Shown here in pieces: positions 58,191-64,000 of a stretch of DNA of 64,000 nt. Below the pieces are notes generated by a model, which was not told the DNA's origin, did not search any database, and saw only the letters and a list, made by a program, of their open reading frames with translations. Source of the stretch: Providencia stuartii (lineage in GTDB: Bacteria; Pseudomonadota; Gammaproteobacteria; Enterobacterales; Enterobacteriaceae); NCBI RefSeq assembly GCF_029277985.1, contig NZ_CP119546.1, positions 1,736,001-1,800,000 of the forward strand, written 5' to 3'. The translations under genes were made by a program, and so were the position numbers. The stretch's first letter is position 1; every line of letters starts with the position of its first letter.

Positions 58191-58760
58191 TCAATGCCTA
58201 TACAGCCAGTATCCTGTTGCACAGACGATTATCAATATTGCACTGAAAATAAAAAACTTAAGCCATGAACGCTTTTTTGCAGCAGGTTGCGTATCAGTGG
58301 GCTGTGCATGAATTGTTGGTAGTGGGTCTACTTCAGTCTCAGTTGTCCACAGAGATTTAATGATCTGATGCAGCTTCAGTTGCATGTCATGTGAAAGAAC
58401 AATAGACGCATTATTCTCATCCAAAATGTGGAGAGTCGTGGTGATTTTTTGTGAAAGGGCAATCAAGTAGCTGCCGCGGATCGCCGTATATTGACGTCCA
58501 TGATGTTCAATATCATCAAGAATGGTTGTTGGATATTCCGTAGAGCCATCACTGTTCATATACGCGAATAGGGAGGGGGGAGAGTCACTATTATCCCCTG
58601 AAATCAATTCAAAGCTAATTTGTGAGCCAACTTTTTTTGACGCGATCCAAAATAGAGTATCACTCAAATGATGAGCAAACTCTTGGGTCAATTGCTCTAG
58701 CCTCTCACTATTAGTCTCATGTCGCCTCTTTGCAAATTGAGCGAATAGGTTGTTTTCCAT
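58191..58760 (-). CDS. hypothetical C-tail-anchored membrane protein
   Basis: A 189-aa protein, not recognised. It has a soluble N-terminal domain (about 1-150) with alternating acidic and hydrophobic stretches, a proline- and threonine-rich linker, and one C-terminal transmembrane helix (KFFIFSAILIIVCATGYWLY), so it should face the cytoplasm and anchor by its tail. It sits inside the hut cluster on the opposite strand, so it is probably not part of histidine catabolism. Confidence 0.6.
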   Translation of the reverse strand: MENNLFAQFAKRRHETNSERLEQLTQEFAHHLSDTLFWIASKKVGSQISFELISGDNSDSPPSLFAYMNSDGSTEYPTTILDDIEHHGRQYTAIRGSYLIALSQKITTTLHILDENNASIVLSHDMQLKLHQIIKSLWTTETEVDPLPTIHAQPTDTQPAAKKRSWLKFFIFSAILIIVCATGYWLYRH

Positions 58761-59073
58761 GATTTATCCGAATTTAGGTGTGCATTTTTTATCTTTAGAG
58801 ATTTTAAACACATAGATAAGGTAAATAGTCTGAATTGGTTAGTCTCTTTAGATAATTTTGCATTTTAAAAAGAAAACTGACATTGCGTGTGCGGAAAAAC
58901 AAATGATGTGAACCAAATGTAAAATTAATGTGATCTGAGCTGCATAATTAGAAGAAAAATTAACCGTTTTAAACATGGTGGTTTTAGTCATTGTTATTGA
59001 TAAATAATAAAAAATTGGGTTTTTTAATCTTTTTTTTCTTAATGGTCATGTTAAAAAGATTATTGATTGTACA

Positions 59074-59083
59074 TGTATATACA
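59074..59083. promoter_or_regulatory. HutC operator upstream of hutU
   Basis: TGTATATACA, identical to the palindrome at 55399-55408, about 60 bp before the hutU start, in an AT-rich promoter region. Confidence 0.6.
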
Positions 59084-59142
59084 ACTATATCTATAGGGAG
59101 ACATTATCAGTACAAACTGAATCTTTCGAAGAGGGTATGAAT

Positions 59143-60822
59143 GTGACAACGATAAATAATAAATACAGGAATGGTGATATTAGGGCACCTCGTGGTAACG
59201 CTCTTAGTGCAAAGAGCTGGTTGACTGAAGCGCCATTACGCATGCTGATGAACAACTTAGATCCTGATGTCGCTGAAAATCCACATGAACTGGTTGTATA
59301 TGGTGGCATTGGCCGTGCTGCTCGTAACTGGCAGTGCTATGACAAAATTGTTGAAACCCTCAAAAATTTAGAAAACGACGAAACCTTACTTGTACAATCA
59401 GGTAAGCCTGTGGGCGTTTTTAAAACGCATGAAAATGCACCTAGAGTGCTCATTGCTAACTCCAATATCGTTCCTCATTGGGCGAATTGGGAACACTTTA
59501 ACGAACTCGATGCGAAAGGCTTGGCCATGTATGGCCAAATGACCGCAGGGAGTTGGATTTATATTGGTAGCCAAGGCATTGTCCAAGGGACATACGAAAC
59601 TTTCGTTGAGGCAGGGCGCCAGCATTATAACGGTGATTTAACCGGACGTTGGGTATTGACGGCTGGATTAGGTGGTATGGGGGGCGCTCAACCATTAGCT
59701 GCGACGCTTGCGGGAGCTTGCTCACTGAACATTGAATGCCAACAAAGTCGCATTGATTTTCGTTTACGTACAGGTTATGTCGATGAACAAGCGACAGATT
59801 TGGATGACGCATTAGCGCGTATTAAACAATATACGTCAGAAGGGAAAGCCGTATCTATTGCCTTATGTGCTAATGCTGCGGAAGTCTTACCTGAATTAGT
59901 CAAACGTGGCGTTCGCCCTGATATGGTGACAGACCAAACGAGTGCCCACGACCCTTTGAACGGCTATCTGCCTATGGGTATGAGCTGGGATGAGTACCGT
60001 GAACGTAGTGTGAAAGACCCTGAAGGTACCGCAAAAGCTGCGAAAGCATCGATGGCGGAGCATGTTAAAGCGATGCTTGCATTTCAAAAGCAAGGTATTC
60101 CAACTTTCGACTATGGCAACAATATCCGTCAAATGGCTCTCGAAATGGGCGTCAAAAATGCGTTTGACTTCCCTGGGTTTGTACCAGCCTATATTCGCCC
60201 GTTGTTCTGTCGTGGCATTGGCCCTTTCCGTTGGGTAGCACTATCTGGTGATCCTGAAGATATCTATAAAACCGATGCTAAGGTTAAACAACTTTTATCT
60301 GACGATAAGCATTTGCACCGTTGGCTTGATATGGCGCGTGAACGCATTAGCTTCCAAGGTTTACCCGCACGTATTTGCTGGGTGGGTTTAGGAGATAGAG
60401 CTAAGTTAGGTTTAGCGTTTAATGAAATGGTGAGAAATGGTGAAGTTTCAGCGCCAATTGTTATTGGGCGTGACCACCTTGATTCAGGCTCAGTGGCAAG
60501 TCCAAACCGTGAAACGGAAGCGATGAAAGATGGCTCAGATGCGGTATCGGATTGGCCACTATTAAACGCACTGCTGAATACAGCAAGTGGAGCAACATGG
60601 GTTTCTTTACATCATGGCGGTGGTGTTGGTATGGGCTTCTCTCAGCATTCGGGGGTCGTGATTGTCTGTGATGGTACAGATGAAGCCGCTGAACGTATTG
60701 CCCGAGTGCTACACAATGACCCAGCTACAGGCGTTATGCGCCATGCCGATGCAGGTTATGATATTGCGATTGAATGTGCGCAAGAAAAAAATCTTAATCT
60801 ACCGATGCTTAAAACACGCTAA
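59143..60822 (+). CDS. hutU: urocanate hydratase HutU
   Basis: Second step of histidine breakdown, urocanate to imidazolone propionate, with bound NAD+. Highly conserved segments are present ([52 protein letters not shown] and [10 protein letters not shown]). The frame is open from an ATG at 59137, but GAGGG sits one base before that codon. GTG at 59143, seven bases from GAGGG, is the better start (559 aa). HutH follows 11 bp downstream. Confidence 0.94.
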   Translation: MTTINNKYRNGDIRAPRGNALSAKSWLTEAPLRMLMNNLDPDVAENPHELVVYGGIGRAARNWQCYDKIVETLKNLENDETLLVQSGKPVGVFKTHENAPRVLIANSNIVPHWANWEHFNELDAKGLAMYGQMTAGSWIYIGSQGIVQGTYETFVEAGRQHYNGDLTGRWVLTAGLGGMGGAQPLAATLAGACSLNIECQQSRIDFRLRTGYVDEQATDLDDALARIKQYTSEGKAVSIALCANAAEVLPELVKRGVRPDMVTDQTSAHDPLNGYLPMGMSWDEYRERSVKDPEGTAKAAKASMAEHVKAMLAFQKQGIPTFDYGNNIRQMALEMGVKNAFDFPGFVPAYIRPLFCRGIGPFRWVALSGDPEDIYKTDAKVKQLLSDDKHLHRWLDMARERISFQGLPARICWVGLGDRAKLGLAFNEMVRNGEVSAPIVIGRDHLDSGSVASPNRETEAMKDGSDAVSDWPLLNALLNTASGATWVSLHHGGGVGMGFSQHSGVVIVCDGTDEAAERIARVLHNDPATGVMRHADAGYDIAIECAQEKNLNLPMLKTR

Positions 60823-60833
60823 GAGGTGCCAAA

Positions 60834-62366
60834 ATGACTAAGTTAACTATTCATCCGGGTAAAATGACACTGAATGATTTGCGTCTTGTTCTTTCACAGG
60901 AAGTCATCGTTTCTTTAGACAAACGCTCTCATTCGGCAATTGAAAAAAGTGTGGCAACGGTAAATAAAATTATTGCTGAAGATAAAACAGCTTATGGCAT
61001 CAATACCGGATTTGGCTTGTTGGCTAACACACGGATTGCGGCGAAAGATTTGCAATCATTGCAATGTTCAATTGTCATGTCACATGCTGCGGGTGTCGGT
61101 GAACCTCTTGATGATGAACTTGTCCGCTTGATTATGGTATTAAAGATTAATAGCTTAGCGCGTGGTTTTTCAGGTATTCGCTTAGAGGTTATTGAAGCGT
61201 TGATCGCGTTAGTGAACCACCAAGTTTATCCATTTATACCTGCTAAAGGCTCAGTAGGGGCATCGGGTGATTTGGCGCCACTAGCACATATGAGTTTAAT
61301 TTTATTGGGGGAGGGTAAAGCACATTATCAAGGTAAATGGATCAGTGCGAAATCGGCTCTTGATAAAGCGGGATTAAAACCATTAAAGCTGGAGGCTAAA
61401 GAAGGTTTAGCGTTATTAAACGGTACTCAGGTATCGACCGCTTTTGCATTAAAGGGGCTATTTGAGGCAGAGAATTTGCTGCTAAGTGGTATTGTGTGTG
61501 GCTCATTGAGTGTCGAGGCAGCATTGGGGTCACGTAAACCATTTGATGCACGCGTCCATGAGGTTCGTGGTCAGAAAGGGCAAATCGATGTGGCGAAGCT
61601 GTTCCGTGATGTCTTAACACCAACCAGTGAGTTGGCTCAATCACACGAAAATTGTGTCAAAGTGCAAGACCCCTATTCATTACGTTGCCAGCCTCAAGTC
61701 ATGGGCGCATGTTTGACACAAATTCGTCAGGCCGCCGAAGTGATCCTCATAGAGTCAAATGCGGTCTCTGATAACCCTCTCGTCTTTACAGATAATGGCG
61801 ATATTATTTCTGGTGGTAACTTCCATGCAGAACCAGTGGCGATGGCGGCGGATAATATCGCGCTCGCGCTGGCTGAAATCGGTGCGTTGTCTGAACGACG
61901 GATTGCTTTACTGATGGATACTCACATGTCCCAATTACCTCCTTTCTTGGTGAATAATGGAGGGGTTAATTCAGGGTTTATGATTGCTCAGGTAACAGCG
62001 GCTGCTTTAGCAAGTGAAAACAAAGCATTGGCACATCCATCAAGTGTGGATAGTTTACCAACCTCGGCAAACCAAGAAGACCATGTGTCTATGGCTCCAG
62101 CGGCAGGGCGTCGTTTGTGGGAAATGGCGAAAAACGTGACGGGAATATTAGCCATTGAATGGTTGTCAGCGTGTCAAGGCATGGATTTCCGTGACGGCCT
62201 AAAGTCAAGTGAAACGCTAGAAAAAGCACGTAAGATCTTGCGTGAGAAAGTCGCTTATTACGATAAGGATCGCTATTTTTCACCGGATATCGATGCAGCA
62301 ATTAACCTCATCGCTGAACACCAATTATCAATGTTATTCACAGAGGGCTCACTCTTTTCCAATTAA
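60834..62366 (+). CDS. hutH: histidine ammonia-lyase HutH
   Basis: First step of histidine breakdown, histidine to urocanate plus ammonia. The 510-aa enzyme has the self-cyclising Ala143-Ser144-Gly145 that forms the MIO cofactor, in [14 protein letters not shown]. The [14 protein letters not shown] and [12 protein letters not shown] segments complete the active site. It starts 11 bp after hutU with GAGGTG upstream. Confidence 0.96.
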   Translation: MTKLTIHPGKMTLNDLRLVLSQEVIVSLDKRSHSAIEKSVATVNKIIAEDKTAYGINTGFGLLANTRIAAKDLQSLQCSIVMSHAAGVGEPLDDELVRLIMVLKINSLARGFSGIRLEVIEALIALVNHQVYPFIPAKGSVGASGDLAPLAHMSLILLGEGKAHYQGKWISAKSALDKAGLKPLKLEAKEGLALLNGTQVSTAFALKGLFEAENLLLSGIVCGSLSVEAALGSRKPFDARVHEVRGQKGQIDVAKLFRDVLTPTSELAQSHENCVKVQDPYSLRCQPQVMGACLTQIRQAAEVILIESNAVSDNPLVFTDNGDIISGGNFHAEPVAMAADNIALALAEIGALSERRIALLMDTHMSQLPPFLVNNGGVNSGFMIAQVTAAALASENKALAHPSSVDSLPTSANQEDHVSMAPAAGRRLWEMAKNVTGILAIEWLSACQGMDFRDGLKSSETLEKARKILREKVAYYDKDRYFSPDIDAAINLIAEHQLSMLFTEGSLFSN

Positions 62367-62407
62367 GTCTTATACATCACGCAAATAATATACTCTAAAT
62401 CATTCAG

Positions 62408-62454
62408 GATGTAGCCGCCTAAGCCGTAGAGCAGTCTTGCTCAAAGGCTACATC
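62408..62454 (+). other. structured RNA element between hutH and the permease
   Basis: GATGTAGCC at 62408-62416 pairs with GGCTACATC at 62446-62454; inside, GAGCA (62429-62433) pairs with TGCTC (62438-62442). No U-run follows, so it is not a plain terminator. It may tune expression of the permease or protect the upstream message. Confidence 0.5.
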
Positions 62455-62561
62455 TTGATGCATCGCGAGTGTAAGTGGTCGGCAATGTATCGACCGCTTG
62501 TAGTATTTATCTGCACGACCATTATTAAAAACAATTATTACAATAATACGAAGGATAAATC

Positions 62562-63959
62562 ATGCAAAGCACAACAAAACTTACGCGCGGACTTTCGGCG
62601 CGGCACATCCGGTTTATGGCCCTTGGGGCAGCGATTGGTACAGGCTTATTTTATGGTTCGGCAAAAGCAATTTCTACAGCAGGTCCTGCGGTGCTGATTG
62701 CTTATATTATTGGCGGTGCCGCGGTCTTTATGGTGATGCGCGCATTGGGCGAAATGGCCGTACATAACCCCATCGCGGGCTCTTTCTCTCAATATGCGAG
62801 TCATTATTTAGGCCCGCGAGCAGGCTTTTTTGCAGGTTGGACTTACGTCTTTGAGATGCTCATTGTATGTTTGGCTGACGTGACAGCCTTTGGTTTTTAC
62901 ATGAAACTCTGGTTCCCTGACGTCGCTCAATGGATTTGGGTCTTGAGTATCATCTGTTTTATTGGGGCAATTAATCTATGCCATGTCAAAGTCTTTGGCG
63001 AAATGGAGTTTTGGCTCTCTATTATTAAAATTGTCGCTATTGTAGCAATGATCGTGGGTGGTGCGGCGATTATGCTGTTTGGTTTTGGACAAGCCTCTGA
63101 TCATGCTGTTGGCATCGCTAACTTATTTGAGCACGGTGGCTTTATGCCAAATGGGGTTGCTGGTGTGATTGCGTCATTTGCAGTCGTCATGTTTGCTTTT
63201 GGTGGGATTGAAGTGATAGGTATCACAGCAAGCGAAGCGAAAAACCCTGACGTCACTATCCCTCGAGCAATCAACGCTGTACCTATTCGTATCCTATTAT
63301 TTTATGTTTTAACCCTCTTTGTATTGATGTGTATCTATCCTTGGAATCAGATCGGGCAGCAGGGCAGTCCATTTGTTCAAATCTTTGATAGTTTAGGTAT
63401 TTCATCTGCCGCGAATATATTGAACGTCGTTGTGATTACGGCAGCTATTTCAGCGATTAACAGTGATATTTTTGGTGCCGGTCGTATGATGTATGGCATG
63501 GCCCATGAAGGCCAAGCTCCGAAAGCGTTCACTAAATTAACTAAAAATGGTGTGCCTTGGATGACAGTATTGGTTATGTCACTTGTACTGCTCGTTGGCG
63601 TCATATTAAATTACTTGATCCCAGAAAAAGTATTCTTAATTATTGCTTCTATTGCAACTTTTGCCACGATTTGGGTATGGTTGATGATCCTCGTTTCACA
63701 AGTTGCGATGCGCCGCAAAATGACAGCGGAGCAGGTGAGTAAGCTGAAGTTTCCTGTGCCATTATGGCCGGTTGGCCCCGCGCTCGCCATCGTATTTATG
63801 TTGTTTATCTTTGGAGTATTAGGCTATTTCGAGGACACACGTATCGCCTTATATGTTGGTATTGTTTGGTTAGTCATCTTGGCCGGTGCGTATGCGCTGT
63901 GGGTGAAAAAACCTGAAACCACCAGTCAAACTCGCTATGAAGCGGAGTCGGTAGAATAA
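62562..63959 (+). CDS. hutT: APC-type amino acid permease, probably histidine (HutT-like)
   Basis: A 465-aa inner-membrane carrier of the amino acid-polyamine-organocation family with about twelve helices. The APC hallmark is [20 protein letters not shown] near residues 14-33, with the second signature [25 protein letters not shown]. Similar to ProY-type permeases, which in hut clusters import histidine. GAAGGA precedes the ATG. It lies 195 bp after hutH with a structured RNA between, and ends in a hairpin. Confidence 0.85.
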   Translation: MQSTTKLTRGLSARHIRFMALGAAIGTGLFYGSAKAISTAGPAVLIAYIIGGAAVFMVMRALGEMAVHNPIAGSFSQYASHYLGPRAGFFAGWTYVFEMLIVCLADVTAFGFYMKLWFPDVAQWIWVLSIICFIGAINLCHVKVFGEMEFWLSIIKIVAIVAMIVGGAAIMLFGFGQASDHAVGIANLFEHGGFMPNGVAGVIASFAVVMFAFGGIEVIGITASEAKNPDVTIPRAINAVPIRILLFYVLTLFVLMCIYPWNQIGQQGSPFVQIFDSLGISSAANILNVVVITAAISAINSDIFGAGRMMYGMAHEGQAPKAFTKLTKNGVPWMTVLVMSLVLLVGVILNYLIPEKVFLIIASIATFATIWVWLMILVSQVAMRRKMTAEQVSKLKFPVPLWPVGPALAIVFMLFIFGVLGYFEDTRIALYVGIVWLVILAGAYALWVKKPETTSQTRYEAESVE

Positions 63960-63975
63960 CGAATGTTTTCATTTG

Positions 63976-63995
63976 GGCCTCCATGAGTGGAGGCC
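63976..63995 (+). terminator. hairpin after the permease
   Basis: GGCCTCC and GGAGGCC pair around ATGAGT, 17 bases after the stop. The window ends before any T-run can be judged. Confidence 0.6.
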
Positions 63996-64000
63996 TAATC

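Noticed and set aside
62437..62697. 86-codon frame before the permease
   Set aside because: Overlaps the permease start in another frame and has low-complexity content; not supported.

Overview
The window looks like the chromosome of a low-GC enterobacterium of the Morganellaceae, most likely Providencia or a close relative. This rests on the gene order mlaA, fadL, yfcZ, fadI, fadJ, sixA, smrB beside tRNA-Arg(CCU), which parallels E. coli, together with a complete hut cluster, a mtlADR operon and a very large VENN-type CdiA. The species call is inference.

Layout. 1-1194 is the 5' part of an anion/proton-type permease (minus strand). 1792-5544 is the mannitol operon mtlA-mtlD-mtlR behind three CRP-like sites. 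5843-16412 is a loosely packed accessory stretch: a helical possible toxin subunit, a FAD oxidoreductase, a coiled-coil membrane protein, decayed gene fragments, a YjgN-like membrane protein with an M48 protease, a small P-loop kinase, a DJ-1/PfpI protein, a toxin-tip/SUKH immunity pair and kptA.

17038-34260 is a contact-dependent inhibition (CDI) locus: cdiB, an 11.6-kb cdiA and a small membrane immunity gene. Two orphan toxin-tip/immunity modules follow. Both toxin tips are broken, while both immunity genes are open. Each module, including the main one, is followed by a minus-strand SymE-like gene or relic. A displaced piece of a second cdiA closes the array.

34471-45669 is an integrated P4-like satellite with a 22-bp direct repeat at its ends, one copy inside tRNA-Arg(CCU). 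It carries alpA, an unknown gene, a P2 gpN-like capsid gene, a truncated gpO-like protease, a P4-type CI RNA immunity region, an Icd/Ash-like reading frame, an alpha-like primase-helicase, an iteron array, an Ogr/Delta zinc-finger activator and a tyrosine integrase. Between the activator and the integrase sits a retron: candidate msr-msd RNA, a nucleoside-deoxyribosyltransferase-like effector and a reverse transcriptase. It resembles the Eco1 (Ec86), type I-A class of anti-phage retrons and is the most interesting system here.

45723-55243 is core chromosome: outer-membrane lipid asymmetry (mlaA), long-chain fatty acid uptake and beta-oxidation (fadL, fadI, fadJ, with FadR-like sites), sixA and smrB. 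55580-63959 is the histidine utilisation cluster hutI, hutC, hutU, hutH and a hutT-like permease. Two identical 10-bp palindromes, one upstream of hutI and one upstream of hutU, fit HutC operators.
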